A stretch of 64,000 nucleotides of DNA from Campylobacteraceae bacterium (GCA_031263195.1 JAISGD010000008.1:25343-89342), one strand, 5' to 3'. Shown: positions 1-10,076, counted from the first letter of the stretch. Notes: generated from the letters alone by a model not told the origin. A program made the numbers and translations.

Positions 1-1402
1 ATATCAGGATACTAATGATTTGCAGTACAAACTCTTAAAAAAACTATGCTTCGCGCACTCAAATATATGCGTTGTCGGCGATGATGACCAAAGTATTTAT
101 GGTTGGAGAGGCGCGAATATCAAAAACATACTTGAGTTTTCACAAATGTTTGATAATACAACCATCATAAAACTTGAATATAATTACCGTTCTACAGATG
201 AGATTTTACATGCTGCGAACAATCTTATAGAGCATAACCGTTCAAGACTCGGCAAAGTCTTAAAAAGCACAAAAGGTAAAGGTAAAGATGTGCAATTTAT
301 GGAATCCGCCGATGAGAGTCAAGAAGCATCAGCGGTAGCTACGCGCGTCAAAAAACTCATAGACAGCGGTGTGAATCCAAAAGAGATAGCGATATTGTAC
401 CGCATAAATGCTCTTTCGCGCTCTTTGGAAGAAGGATTAAATCGTATGCGCATACCGTTTAAAATGGTAGGAGGCGTGAAGTTTTATGAAAGAGCGGAAA
501 TAAAAGATCTGATAAGTTATCTAAGGATAGTCATCAACCCTCACGATGACTTTTCTCTTTTGCGTGTTATCAATCGTCCAAGAAGAGGACTTGGCAAAGT
601 TACGATAGATAAAATCGCTTATTTGGCCAATGATGCAAAGCTCTCAATATACGACTTTATGCGCAAAAATACAGAACTCATAAAAGAGATAACATCTAAA
701 AAATCATATGAGAATTTAATAGAATTTTTAGATGCTATAGAGAGTATTATGAGTATTAACAGCTCTTACGATTTAATTGATGAGCTAGAGAGAGTTTTTG
801 GTATAAGGCGGTATTACAAAGAGCTTCCTGACTCTATAGAGCGCATTTTGAATATAGACGAGTTTTTCGGACTTTTTAGGGATTACATCAAACAAAATCC
901 GGAAGCTACAATAGATCTGTTTTTAAATGAAATCGCTCTTCAAAGTGAACAAGACCAGATAGACGGCGACAGTATAAATATTATGAGTGTTCACGCAAGT
1001 AAGGGCTTAGAATTTGAGCATTTGTTCGTCATTGGAATGGAAGAAGGGTTTTTTCCGCTTATCGGAGAATCAAACGATATGGAGGAGGAGCGCAGACTTG
1101 GCTATGTCGCTATCACACGGGCGAAAAAAGAGTTGACCTTAAGTTATTCGGCAAGCCGCTTTTATAAAGGTAGAAGAACAGACCTGACAAAGAGTCGTTT
1201 TTTAAATGAAGCCGGTATTTGCGGCGGATATTTGATTATAGAAAAGAGTTCGGAATTTAAAAAAGGCGATCTTGTCAAACATAAAATTTTCGGTATAGGC
1301 AGAGTAACGGAAATTACCGAAATCAGAAAAGAGTCTAAATTGCGTATAAATTTTGGCGGCGATAAACGCGATATCCTAAGCGCATTTGTGGAAAAAATTT
1401 GA
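1..1402 (+). CDS. uvrD: UvrD/PcrA-type superfamily 1 DNA helicase, 3' part
   Basis: ATP-dependent 3'-5' DNA helicase used in excision repair and removal of stalled complexes. The reading frame is open back to the window edge (codons from base 2 read YQDTN, a UvrD motif II context), so the ATP-binding N-terminal half lies outside the window. Visible helicase motifs: GDDDQSIYGWRGA (motif III), NYRST (IV), VHASKGLEFEHLFV (V) and EERRLGYVAITRAKKEL (VI). The last about 45 residues contain KKGDLVKHKIFGIGRV, the small C-terminal domain typical of PcrA/UvrD that contacts RNA polymerase. The stop overlaps the truB start by 4 nt, so the two are translationally coupled. Confidence 0.93.
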   Translation, partial: YQDTNDLQYKLLKKLCFAHSNICVVGDDDQSIYGWRGANIKNILEFSQMFDNTTIIKLEYNYRSTDEILHAANNLIEHNRSRLGKVLKSTKGKGKDVQFMESADESQEASAVATRVKKLIDSGVNPKEIAILYRINALSRSLEEGLNRMRIPFKMVGGVKFYERAEIKDLISYLRIVINPHDDFSLLRVINRPRRGLGKVTIDKIAYLANDAKLSIYDFMRKNTELIKEITSKKSYENLIEFLDAIESIMSINSSYDLIDELERVFGIRRYYKELPDSIERILNIDEFFGLFRDYIKQNPEATIDLFLNEIALQSEQDQIDGDSINIMSVHASKGLEFEHLFVIGMEEGFFPLIGESNDMEEERRLGYVAITRAKKELTLSYSASRFYKGRRTDLTKSRFLNEAGICGGYLIIEKSSEFKKGDLVKHKIFGIGRVTEITEIRKESKLRINFGGDKRDILSAFVEKI

Positions 1403-2223
1403 GTAAAAATCTAATCTTTACGGCAAATAAGCCTTTTGGTATCTCTTGTAACAAATTTTTATTGCAAATCAAAAAAAAGTATGGCGTAAAAAAGGCAGGC
1501 TATTCGGGAACGCTTGATGTAAATGCAAATGGCGTTTTGATAATAGCTTTCGGACAATACACAAAACTGTTCCGTTTTTTGAAAAAAACACCAAAAAAAT
1601 ATACCGCTGTGCTTTGGCTCGGCGCAAAAAGCGATACATTAGATGCCGAACTCATTGAAAGTATACAAGAGTTAGAACCGTTTGATTTAAATCATTTGCG
1701 GCAAATGGCATCAAAACTGATGGGAACCATCAAATACACTCCACCGAAATTCAGCGCAAAGCGAGTTAATGGCAAAAGAGCATATGATTTGGCAAGAGCA
1801 GGCAAAGAGTTTGAGTTAAAAGAGATAACAACAGAAGTTTTTGCATTGGAAATAAAAAACTACGAACATCCGTTCGTAACATTTGAAGCTCAGGTAAGCG
1901 AAGGAGGATATATCCGCTCTTTAAGCGCAATGTTAGCCGCATCGCTTGGAGTCGACGGGTGTTTAAAATCATTGCAAAGAGAGAGTGAAGGAGAGTTTAA
2001 ATACGAAAACGAAAAACCACTTTTGGTGACGGATTTTTTAGATTTGGAAGAGAATACTTACGAAGGAGATAAAGAGGATCTGCTTTTAGGCAGAGTTTTG
2101 CAAAAAGAGCGATTTAAAAAGAGCGATTTCGGAGAGTACTTTACGATAACCGATAACTTTTTATCTGTTATCAAAATAGATCAAAACGGCGTAGATTATA
2201 TTTTAAATAAGATAGAGATATGA
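1399..2223 (+). CDS. truB: tRNA pseudouridine(55) synthase TruB
   Basis: Converts U55 of the tRNA T-loop to pseudouridine. The catalytic motif GYSGTLDVNANGVL (residues 34-47) matches the family GHxGTLDPxAxGVL, with the catalytic aspartate at residue 40. At 274 aa the length is normal for Campylobacterota TruB. The start is TTG at 1399, overlapping the helicase stop; no ATG fits better. The 3' end overlaps ispE by 4 nt. In C. jejuni csrA sits between truB and ispE; here there is no room for it. Confidence 0.93.
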   Translation: MSKNLIFTANKPFGISCNKFLLQIKKKYGVKKAGYSGTLDVNANGVLIIAFGQYTKLFRFLKKTPKKYTAVLWLGAKSDTLDAELIESIQELEPFDLNHLRQMASKLMGTIKYTPPKFSAKRVNGKRAYDLARAGKEFELKEITTEVFALEIKNYEHPFVTFEAQVSEGGYIRSLSAMLAASLGVDGCLKSLQRESEGEFKYENEKPLLVTDFLDLEENTYEGDKEDLLLGRVLQKERFKKSDFGEYFTITDNFLSVIKIDQNGVDYILNKIEI

Positions 2224-2987
2224 TAAAGTCATATGCAAAAATTAATATTTTTCTAAAAATAACAGGTACGAGAGGTAATTATCATGAGATAATTTCTCGT
2301 TTTATAAGGATAATCGATTTTTATGATGAGATGGAGTTTTTGCCTAAATCGCTTAATGTAAAAGGCTTTGAGTTGAAAGGTAAATTTAATTGCGAACTTG
2401 AAAAAAATACTATCTACAAAGCTTATGAATTTTTGCGGAGTGTAGCTGACATAAAAAAAATAGACGATTTTTTTGCTCAATATTTTTTAAGCGTCAAAAA
2501 AAATATCCCTTTTGGTGGCGGTTTAGGTGGCGGCAGCTCAAACGCGGCAGCGTTTTTACTCTATATCAATAGAGCGCTTGAACTTGGTCTTTCATTGGAA
2601 GAACTCTGCAATATCGGAAGTAAAATAGGTTCTGATGTAAACTTTTTTTTATATGAGTGCGAAGCGGCAAATGTAAGCGGCACAGGTGAAATCATAGAAC
2701 CCCTGCAAGACGACGTACCTAACATTGAGCTTGTATTTGACGATACAGCGTGTAACACGGCTTCTGTTTATGGTAAATTTCGAGAATCGCAACAGAGCAA
2801 CGTAAATAAACCGGTGATAAAAAAACTGACCTCTTTAAGCTCTAAAGAGATATTGAAAAAATTTGACAATATAACTTTAAACGACCTTTTAAGAAGCGTT
2901 TTGATATGCTATCCGTCTTTAAAAACGAAAGCTGACGCGGGATTATTTTTAAGCGGCAGTGGAAGTACATTTTTTAAGGTGAACTAA
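2220..2987 (+). CDS. ispE: 4-diphosphocytidyl-2-C-methyl-D-erythritol kinase IspE
   Basis: GHMP kinase of the non-mevalonate (MEP) isoprenoid pathway; phosphorylates the 2-hydroxyl of CDP-methylerythritol. The ATP-binding loop [15 protein letters not shown] lies at residues 97-111, the N-terminal SYAKINIFL is the usual IspE start, and the C-terminal LSGSGSTFF is the third GHMP motif. At 255 aa it is normal for the phylum. It overlaps truB by 4 nt and shares one base with smpB (TAATG), so it is inside one operon. Three 8-nt A or T runs occur in the gene, which is unremarkable at this base composition. Confidence 0.93.
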   Translation: MIKSYAKINIFLKITGTRGNYHEIISRFIRIIDFYDEMEFLPKSLNVKGFELKGKFNCELEKNTIYKAYEFLRSVADIKKIDDFFAQYFLSVKKNIPFGGGLGGGSSNAAAFLLYINRALELGLSLEELCNIGSKIGSDVNFFLYECEAANVSGTGEIIEPLQDDVPNIELVFDDTACNTASVYGKFRESQQSNVNKPVIKKLTSLSSKEILKKFDNITLNDLLRSVLICYPSLKTKADAGLFLSGSGSTFFKVN

Positions 2988-3439
2988 TGGGCATAACGAT
3001 AGCGCGCAACAAAAAAGCGCTGCATGATTTTGAAATATTTGAAAGCTATGAAGCCGGACTTGAGTTAAAAGGCAGCGAAGTTAAAGCTATACGGCTTGGA
3101 CGTGTGAATTTGAAAGATTCATTTGTCAAAATCATTAAAGGCGAAGTGTTTTTGATAGGCGCTCATATTTCACATATGAATACGGCAAATCCGTTTTTTA
3201 GACCTGATGAACGGCGCGATAGAAAGCTTTTATTGCACAAAAAACAGATAGATAAGCTTTTTGGCAAAGTAATGAAAGAGGGAATGACTATTGTGGCTCT
3301 AAGTCTTTATTTAAATGATAAAAATCGCATAAAAGCGCAAATCGCTTTAGCTAAAGGCAAAAAAGAGCACGATAAAAGAGAGAGTTTGAAACGCAAAGAG
3401 GCAGATAGAGAGGCAAAAGCGGCAATGAAACGAGTGTAA
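2987..3439 (+). CDS. smpB: SsrA-binding protein SmpB
   Basis: tmRNA partner in trans-translation, which rescues ribosomes stalled on broken mRNAs. The family signature is visible: [23 protein letters not shown] near the N-terminus (quoted in part, residues 11-33), then GRVNLKDSF and the basic tail [21 protein letters not shown], which folds into the decoding site. Length 150 aa is standard. It is the last gene of the uvrD-truB-ispE-smpB unit. No ssrA (tmRNA) gene was recognised in the gap that follows. Confidence 0.95.
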   Translation: MGITIARNKKALHDFEIFESYEAGLELKGSEVKAIRLGRVNLKDSFVKIIKGEVFLIGAHISHMNTANPFFRPDERRDRKLLLHKKQIDKLFGKVMKEGMTIVALSLYLNDKNRIKAQIALAKGKKEHDKRESLKRKEADREAKAAMKRV

Positions 3440-4294
3440 ATTTTCACTTGATATTCGCTTTGCCATGTCAATTATCATACTAGTTCTTCAAAACCAATAT
3501 AAGTCAAAAGATTTACAAAAAAGTTGCGTTCATAAAGATGTTTTTATATGTGTCAATTTTAAAATAAAATAAAACGACTAAAATGTGTTTTGACGATTGA
3601 CATAAAAAAGCAATCTGCTTGCGTAATCAATATAATGGTCTTGGTTACAGTATATTTTTTAAGCAAATTATTGACAAGTATAAGAAAATTCTATAAACTT
3701 AAAATATATTTTTAATAATATCACTGATTATCATCTACTTATAGTTTGTAAACTTAAGCAAATAAATTATTTACAATTCTTTATATATTATCTCACTCTC
3801 TATCTAATTTTACACATAAAAACATGGAGAACCAGACATATAACTTAAATTTCATCAATAATAATTTTTAATAGCTATTTTTTAGTAAATTTTATAAAAA
3901 GAGATGTGACTACCAAAGTCTTCCTATTTTGGAAAAATGAAAAACGTACTATTAGTATTACAACATAGATGTTAAGCTAAGTCTTGCTTGAGAATGGCCA
4001 AATTATCCTGCAAAATATTTTTAGAGAAACTTATTTTGATAATTTCTTACTGTTAATTTTTTGAAATCTATCAATATTTCTATAAGTTTTTAACATATAC
4101 AAAGTCTGCAATAAACTTAAATAAATTCAAACATTACATTTTTTTCATTTCTAATTTTGCAGATTTAACAACATGTATATTTATGTTAGGCAGTACTACT
4201 ATAAAGATAAATTTTGTCCTTATTTAATCCAAACTCATTGCCGACTTGAGTTATAAGTCTTTACAGAGGAGTTCTCTATAAAGACTTCATAAAA
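3440..4294. other. 855-nt gene-free, very AT-rich gap
   Basis: Separates the smpB operon from the convergent efflux operon. No reading frame with a plausible start and ribosome site was found on either strand, and no tRNA or tmRNA pattern. The only clear structure is the hairpin at its right end (separate entry). A weak 5-bp hairpin lies at 3608-3620. It may hold decayed sequence, but nothing recognisable remains. Confidence 0.5.
4255..4287. terminator. Hairpin between converging smpB and cmeC
   Basis: Perfect 9-bp inverted repeat AAGTCTTTA (4255-4263) and TAAAGACTT (4279-4287). The loop contains a further AGAG/CTCT pairing. It lies just past the cmeC stop. There is no good T-run on either side, so termination is inferred from position and stem strength. 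Confidence 0.5.
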
Positions 4295-5707
4295 TCACTC
4301 TTTGTGCCATCCGCCGCCAAGCGCTTTAAAGAGCGATACTCCGCTGCTTAAAAGCGATTGGTGTGTCTGTACTCTTGCCAACTTCGCACTCAAAAGCGAA
4401 CGTTCTGCGTCAAGCACGGACAAAAAGTCCACATTTCCGGCTTCATACTCATATTGCACCAGCTCCAATGTTCTGGCGATAGCCGCCTCATAATCAAGAG
4501 CATTTTTGTGATTCAACTCTAAAAGCGCGCGAGAAGAAAGGGCGTTATAAACTTCTCTAAACGCATTTAATACCGTTTTTTCATAATTGACAACATTTAT
4601 ATCTTTTTGTATTTGAGCAACATCAACATTTGCGCTTGTTCTGCCAAAATCGATTAGCGGTGCAGCTAAACTGGCACCTACATTCCAATTTCCGGCACTG
4701 CTTCTAAGTAAATCTCCGGCATCCGCACTGCTAAATCCAAACAAACCGGACAAGCTAAGACTTGGAAAGTATGCCGCACGTGCCGTTCCAATTAATTCAT
4801 TTGAAGAGATGAGTTGCTGAAGGCTCACTTCAACATCGGGACGATTTTCAAGTATGCTTGAAGGTATATCGTTCGGCACAACTATATCGTTCGGCAAAGC
4901 TGCAAGCCGAATACTTTTATCGGCAAGCAAATCTTTTACATCGCGTCCCAATAGAATTCCAAGCGCGCTACTTGCGATAGCGATTTGCTGCTCTATATTA
5001 TTTTTCGTGATTTTCGCCGATGTAAGCAGTGACTGCTGTTGAACCATAGTACTCTCTCTATCCACACCCTCTTCAAAACGTATCCTCGTTAGCTCCAGCG
5101 TCTTTTCACGCGTCGCAATCGTATCTTCCGTGATAGCAATCTGTTCTTTCAACGATACAAGCGCAAAATAACTATCTACGACACTACTTGCCAATGAAAG
5201 CCTGACAGCGTCCGCACTCGCCTCAGAACTTAAAAGAACGGCTCTTGCGGCTCTATTTGACGAACTGACTCTGCCCCATAGATCTACCTCGTAATTTAAA
5301 ATAGCGCTCAAAGAGAAATCATTAAATATTGAACCTCTGCCGCCGGAAGCGTAAGTCTCTCTGCTTGTACCTGTTCTCGATGCTCCGCCTTGTGCCGATA
5401 AAGATGGGTATAAATCAGCCTCTTTTATAGCCAATGACGCTCTTGATAAAGAGATATTTAAAAGTGCAATTTCAATATCTTTGTTATTTTTTAAAGCCTC
5501 GTCTACAAGGGCATTTAACTCTTCATCATTATATTCTTTCCACCACTCTTGATTGATGGTTGAATTTTTTTCGGTTACATTAAATCCAAGCGCTTGTATA
5601 TCCGCGCTCTCTACACTCTTTATATCAAGCTTCGGAGTAAGCGAGCAACCGCCAAACACAAGCGCAAAAAGCGCAAAGCAGATAAATTTATTACTCATCA
5701 TATTCAT
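4295..5707 (-). CDS. cmeC: Outer-membrane efflux lipoprotein, TolC/CmeC (NodT) family
   Basis: Outer-membrane channel of the tripartite RND pump, giving drugs and bile acids an exit across the outer membrane. The N-terminus is a lipoprotein signal with lipobox VFGGC (Cys near residue 21), followed by the NodT-type start of the mature protein. Two OEP repeats rich in alpha-helix follow, with NRPDVEVSLQQL marking the second. Length 470 aa is normal. Its start overlaps the cmeB stop by 4 nt, so it is the last gene of cmeABC. The assignment as CmeC rather than another NodT member rests on the operon. Confidence 0.88.
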   Translation of the reverse strand: MNMMSNKFICFALFALVFGGCSLTPKLDIKSVESADIQALGFNVTEKNSTINQEWWKEYNDEELNALVDEALKNNKDIEIALLNISLSRASLAIKEADLYPSLSAQGGASRTGTSRETYASGGRGSIFNDFSLSAILNYEVDLWGRVSSSNRAARAVLLSSEASADAVRLSLASSVVDSYFALVSLKEQIAITEDTIATREKTLELTRIRFEEGVDRESTMVQQQSLLTSAKITKNNIEQQIAIASSALGILLGRDVKDLLADKSIRLAALPNDIVVPNDIPSSILENRPDVEVSLQQLISSNELIGTARAAYFPSLSLSGLFGFSSADAGDLLRSSAGNWNVGASLAAPLIDFGRTSANVDVAQIQKDINVVNYEKTVLNAFREVYNALSSRALLELNHKNALDYEAAIARTLELVQYEYEAGNVDFLSVLDAERSLLSAKLARVQTHQSLLSSGVSLFKALGGGWHKE

Positions 5708-8700
5708 CCTCTTTTGTCTAATTTTTTCTCAAATCTCTCTTTTCTTGAGAGAAATTTCATATTCAGTTTAGCAAGCCAACTATAAAACAGCGGTACGAAA
5801 AATATCGCTATAGTCGTAGAAGCTATCATGCCGCCTATGACACCGGTACCTATCGCGTGACGGCTTGCAGCACCGGCACCTGTACTGATAGCAAGCGGTA
5901 TAACTCCCAAAGTAAATGCAAGCGAAGTCATAACTATCGGTCTGAAGCGCAGTTTTGCCGCCTCTATAGTTGCATCAAATATGCTCTTGCCTCGCTCTTG
6001 TGCAAGCATAGCAAATTCTACTATAAGTATAGCATTTTTCGCCGACAATCCTATAAGTACCAACAGTCCTATTTGAAAATAGATATCGTTGCTTATGTCT
6101 CTTAACCATACCGCAAGTATAGAACCGAATACTGCAAACGGTACGGCAGTTACAACGGCAAGCGGCATTAGCCATCTCTCGTATTGAGCAGCGAGAATGA
6201 GAAAAATAAATATGATACCGAATATAAAAGCTCTAGCTCCCGTTCCTTGCATCTCTTTTTCCTGATAAGATGAACCTATCCAGCCGATATCATAGCCTTC
6301 GGGCAAGATACTTCTGGCTATTTTTTCTATTGTTTCGAGAGAGTCGCCGGAAGTGTATCCCAAAGCAGGTTCTCCTGTGATTTTAGCAGCAGGAAACACA
6401 TTGTATCTATCCACCGTATCAGGTCCTACAATCTTTTCAAATGTTAAAAGCGAACTTAGCGGTATGAGATTGCCGTTTTTTGAGCGTACAAAGATATTGT
6501 TAGCATCTTCCGGCTTTTGTCTATATTGCTGTTCGGCTTGCATATTAACTCTATAAGACCTGCCATAAAGGTCAAAATCATTTACATAAAACGCACCAAA
6601 TGTTGTTTGTAAAGCTGCAAACGCGTCATTTATAGCAACATCGTAAGCTTTAGCCTTCTCTTTATCTATCTGAACTTTAAACTGCGGATAAGTGTTATCA
6701 AATGTAGTTCTAACATTTATCAATTTGCCAGTTTTTACAGCTTCTTCTACAATTTGGTCAGCAAGCATTTTCAGGCTGTTTAGACTACCGCCTGTTTTAT
6801 CCTGTACATACATCTCAAATCCACCCGACATACTAAGTCCCATTATCGCAGGCGGATTCAGTGTAAAAACAGTGGCTTCAGACATACCCATAAAAAACAT
6901 ACCGTTTAACCTATTAGCTATCGCGAAAGAGCTTTGATTATCATTTTTACGTTCTTTCCAATCTTTCAATACAATAAATGATGCTGCCGAACTTGTTTTT
7001 AGCCCTCCCGCCATCATATCATATCCTGAAATCATCGTCACTTGTTTAACCTCGTCCAATGATTTTGTCATAGCATGAAACTTATCCATCACTTCAAGCG
7101 TCCTATCCAATGACGATGCCGGAGGCAGTTGTATAACCGCAAGCAACATACCTTTATCTTCGGCAGGAACAAGTTCATTCGGTACGCTATAAAAGAGTTT
7201 GACCGTAAGTCCCATCAAAACACCAAAGCATAAAACAGCTATAACGCCATGCCTTAATATCAGTTTCACACCATCTGTGAAAATACCTGTTGACCAATCA
7301 AAAAAGTCATTAAATTTTCTAATTATCCAAAATGGTTCGGATTCGTGTTTCGTTAAAAACACAGCGCAAAGCGAAGGTGTAAGCGTAAGCGCAACAATGC
7401 CTGAAATAACAACAGATATAACTATCGTGACAGCAAATTGCTGATACATCTGTCCGGTGAAACCACCCATAAATGAAACCGGAATAAACACGGCGCACAA
7501 TATCAAAACTATGGCTATAACAGGACCAGTCACTTCCTGCATAGCTTGTACAGCAGCATCTTTAACGGATATCTCAGGACGAGTACGCATAATTCTTTCT
7601 ATATTTTCTATAACGATAATCGCATCATCCACAACAATACCAATAGCAAGCACCAAGCCGAACAGTGTTAAAAGGTTGATAGAAAATCCAAATGCGTACA
7701 TACCGGCGAATGTGCCGATAATAGACACCGGAACCGCGAGCATCGGAATAATAGTAGCTCTAACGCTGCCTAAAAACATATATATAATTAGCATAACTAG
7801 TATAATAGCTTCAATAAATGTTTTTACAACCTCGTCTACAGATATTTTGATAAAATCCGTCGTATCGTACGGAACACTATATTGAAGTCCTTCGGGAAAC
7901 TCTTTGCTTAACTCTTCAAGCGCGCTATCTACTACCTCAGCAGTCTCAAGAGCGTTTGCACCGGATTGCAAAAATACACCTACGGCTACAGCCTCTTTAC
8001 CGGCCAATTTAGCCTGCACGTCATAAGACTCTATGCCAAGCTCCACGTTAGCTACATCTTTAAGCCTTAAAGCAGAACCATCGGAATTAGTGAAGAGTAT
8101 GATATTTTTGAACTCCTCCACATTCGTAAATCGCCCGTCTGTAGTAATGGAGTATGTGAAAGCTTCATTGCCTTTATTCGGCGATTGATTAAATTTACCC
8201 GGAGCAAATTGGCTGTTTTGCTCTTTAACAGCAGCCAAAACATCTGTCGGGGAGAGATTATATTTTGCAAGCATATCCGGTTTTACCCAGATACGAATAG
8301 AGTAGTTTTGCCTGCTAAATAACGCGGCATCGCCGACTCCAGGAACACGCTTTAAACGATCTATAATATTTATAAGAGCGTAATTTGCCATATATCCGGC
8401 ATCATGCGTACCGTTATCCGAATACAAAGCTACTATCTTCAATATTGTAGATGAACGTTTAACAACCGTAACACCGTTTGCCTGCACTTCCGCCGGAAGC
8501 AGACGCAGTACTTGCTGAACTCGGTTGTTTACATTAATAGTGGCTTGATCGGGATCTGTACCGATCTTAAAAAAGACATTCATCATCATAGTACCGCTCG
8601 CGGATGAGGTAGATGTGATATACATCATATCATCTACGCCGTTTATCTGCTGTTCAAGCGGAGAAGCTACGGTATTGGCGATAGTTTCGGCACTGGCACC

Positions 8701-8853
8701 TGTATAACTTGTAACCACCATAACCTGAGGCGGAGTAACTTGCGGATACTCTTCTACTCCCAGAGAATTGATAGATACAATACCGGCGATAAGCACCATA
8801 ATGGAGATTACCGTCGCAAAAATCGGTCTATATATAAAAAACTTTGAAAACAT
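5704..8853 (-). CDS. cmeB: RND multidrug efflux inner-membrane pump, CmeB/AcrB family
   Basis: Proton-driven HAE1-type exporter forming the trimeric inner-membrane part of the pump. At 1049 aa it has the full length of AcrB/MexB/CmeB, starts with the typical MFSKFFIYRPIFATVISI helix, and has the TM4 proton-relay pair in GIVVDDAIIVIENIERI. The C-terminal half keeps the mirrored membrane block (LVLIGLSAKNAILIVEFA). No frameshift or large gap is seen. It abuts cmeA upstream (0 nt) and overlaps cmeC downstream, so all three are one transcript. Confidence 0.93.
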   Translation of the reverse strand: MFSKFFIYRPIFATVISIMVLIAGIVSINSLGVEEYPQVTPPQVMVVTSYTGASAETIANTVASPLEQQINGVDDMMYITSTSSASGTMMMNVFFKIGTDPDQATINVNNRVQQVLRLLPAEVQANGVTVVKRSSTILKIVALYSDNGTHDAGYMANYALINIIDRLKRVPGVGDAALFSRQNYSIRIWVKPDMLAKYNLSPTDVLAAVKEQNSQFAPGKFNQSPNKGNEAFTYSITTDGRFTNVEEFKNIILFTNSDGSALRLKDVANVELGIESYDVQAKLAGKEAVAVGVFLQSGANALETAEVVDSALEELSKEFPEGLQYSVPYDTTDFIKISVDEVVKTFIEAIILVMLIIYMFLGSVRATIIPMLAVPVSIIGTFAGMYAFGFSINLLTLFGLVLAIGIVVDDAIIVIENIERIMRTRPEISVKDAAVQAMQEVTGPVIAIVLILCAVFIPVSFMGGFTGQMYQQFAVTIVISVVISGIVALTLTPSLCAVFLTKHESEPFWIIRKFNDFFDWSTGIFTDGVKLILRHGVIAVLCFGVLMGLTVKLFYSVPNELVPAEDKGMLLAVIQLPPASSLDRTLEVMDKFHAMTKSLDEVKQVTMISGYDMMAGGLKTSSAASFIVLKDWKERKNDNQSSFAIANRLNGMFFMGMSEATVFTLNPPAIMGLSMSGGFEMYVQDKTGGSLNSLKMLADQIVEEAVKTGKLINVRTTFDNTYPQFKVQIDKEKAKAYDVAINDAFAALQTTFGAFYVNDFDLYGRSYRVNMQAEQQYRQKPEDANNIFVRSKNGNLIPLSSLLTFEKIVGPDTVDRYNVFPAAKITGEPALGYTSGDSLETIEKIARSILPEGYDIGWIGSSYQEKEMQGTGARAFIFGIIFIFLILAAQYERWLMPLAVVTAVPFAVFGSILAVWLRDISNDIYFQIGLLVLIGLSAKNAILIVEFAMLAQERGKSIFDATIEAAKLRFRPIVMTSLAFTLGVIPLAISTGAGAASRHAIGTGVIGGMIASTTIAIFFVPLFYSWLAKLNMKFLSRKERFEKKLDKRG

Positions 8854-10011
8854 TTATTTAGCCTTCTTTGGGATAGGCATTATAGCTGCACCGTCTTTTA
8901 ATTTCGTAAGATTATCAAGGATTATCTCATCGCTTTCGTTTAAACCCTCTTTAACGATAATTTCACTATTTTCTATCGTATTTTCAACAGTTACATAAAC
9001 TTTTGAAGCTTGATTCTCTTTGGCTATAAAAACATAAGTTCCCATAGGATCTTGCAAAAGCGCCTTTTGCGGTATCGCAAATACATTCTTTTGTATCAAT
9101 CCCTCTATTGATACTCTTACAAAAAGTCCGGGTATCAAAACACCGTCTGTATTATTAAACGTAGCTCTCGCTTTGATGGTCGCAGTCTGCTGATCAACCA
9201 GATTGTCCAAAAAGTCAAATGTGCCCAGTTTTTCATATGGCTCACCTGCCGGTGTAAAAATTTTTACCGGCAATTTGGCATTTGTGATACTCTTCCAGTC
9301 TCCGCGCACAAGAGTATATCTTTTTTTCAAAAGCTCGATATCAGGCAACGAAAATTCCGCGTACACCGGATTTGTTTGTGTGATAATCGTAAGTATGGAG
9401 TTCGCTGCCGATGTACCTACATAACTTCCTAAATCCTGCATATTTTGTCCGATATTGCCACTTGCGGTAGCTCTTATTTGCGTATAATCAAGATCTACTT
9501 TTGCATTACTTAAAGCCGCATTTGACGCTTCCACCTGAGCTTTTGCAGTTTCGTATCCGCTTAAAGCCTGATCATACTCTTTTTGACTTATAGCGTTTTT
9601 TTCATAAAGTTTTTCATTTCTCTGCCAATTTCGCTCCGCTTGTTTAAAAGTGGCATCCGCTACCAAAACTTGCGCTTTGGCAATGTCATAAGCAGCTTGA
9701 TACTTAGCCGGGTCTATCTGATACAAAAGCGTACCCTCTTTGATAAATGAACCCTCTTTAAAAAACTTTTTTTCTAAAGTGCCGGGAACTCTTGCCACAA
9801 CTTGCACTTGCTGGACACTTTTGATTCTTGCCGGATATTCAAGATTTATCGGAATATCGCGTTTATACGCTGTTAAAGTATTAACAGGTAACGGCGGCAT
9901 TTGCTGCGCAGAGTCGGCAACTTTGTCTCCCGAACACCCCGTAAAAACCAATGCAAACAAAGACATAACGGCAATACCGTATTTGATTTGTGAAAATTTA
10001 CCAAAAACCAT
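8854..10011 (-). CDS. cmeA: RND efflux periplasmic adaptor, CmeA/AcrA family lipoprotein
   Basis: Membrane-fusion protein joining CmeB to CmeC. The chosen start (ATG at 10011) has GGAG 8 nt upstream and gives a short lipoprotein signal with lipobox VFTGC; a longer frame back to 10056 lacks a ribosome site. The lipoyl half-motif VVARVPGTLEKKFFKEGSF and the helical hairpin rich in Ala, Gln and Lys are typical, as is YTQIRATASGNIG. Length about 385 aa. It is the first gene of cmeABC, with operator and promoter directly upstream. Confidence 0.9.
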   Translation of the reverse strand: MVFGKFSQIKYGIAVMSLFALVFTGCSGDKVADSAQQMPPLPVNTLTAYKRDIPINLEYPARIKSVQQVQVVARVPGTLEKKFFKEGSFIKEGTLLYQIDPAKYQAAYDIAKAQVLVADATFKQAERNWQRNEKLYEKNAISQKEYDQALSGYETAKAQVEASNAALSNAKVDLDYTQIRATASGNIGQNMQDLGSYVGTSAANSILTIITQTNPVYAEFSLPDIELLKKRYTLVRGDWKSITNAKLPVKIFTPAGEPYEKLGTFDFLDNLVDQQTATIKARATFNNTDGVLIPGLFVRVSIEGLIQKNVFAIPQKALLQDPMGTYVFIAKENQASKVYVTVENTIENSEIIVKEGLNESDEIILDNLTKLKDGAAIMPIPKKAK

Positions 10012-10045
10012 TTTTGTAGCTCCAATATTTAAATCTAAAACTTTA

Positions 10046-10061
10046 TGTAATAACAATTACA
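10046..10061. promoter_or_regulatory. CmeR-like operator palindrome upstream of cmeA
   Basis: TGTAATAACAATTACA is an inverted repeat (with flanks ATGTAAT / ATTACAT, 10045-10062). It differs by only a few central bases from the published C. jejuni CmeR operator TGTAATAAATATTACA. It lies between the predicted -10 box and the cmeA start, where a bound TetR-type repressor would block transcription. The likely ligand protein is the neighbouring TetR-family repressor. Confidence 0.8.
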
Positions 10062-10076
10062 TTTTTAAAGTCGATT

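Noticed and set aside
2453..2650. Runs of eight A or T in ispE as phase-variation tracts
   Set aside because: Such runs are expected at this base composition and lie in an essential gene. No poly-G or poly-C tract of the Campylobacter phase-variation kind was found in the window.
3440..4294. tmRNA (ssrA) gene next to smpB
   Set aside because: No acceptor-stem and CCA pattern or tag reading frame with stop was seen.
7457..7885. 142-residue plus-strand frame
   Set aside because: Lies wholly antisense to cmeB, lacks a ribosome site and reads as low-complexity Ile/Thr-rich sequence; it mirrors the membrane helices of the pump.
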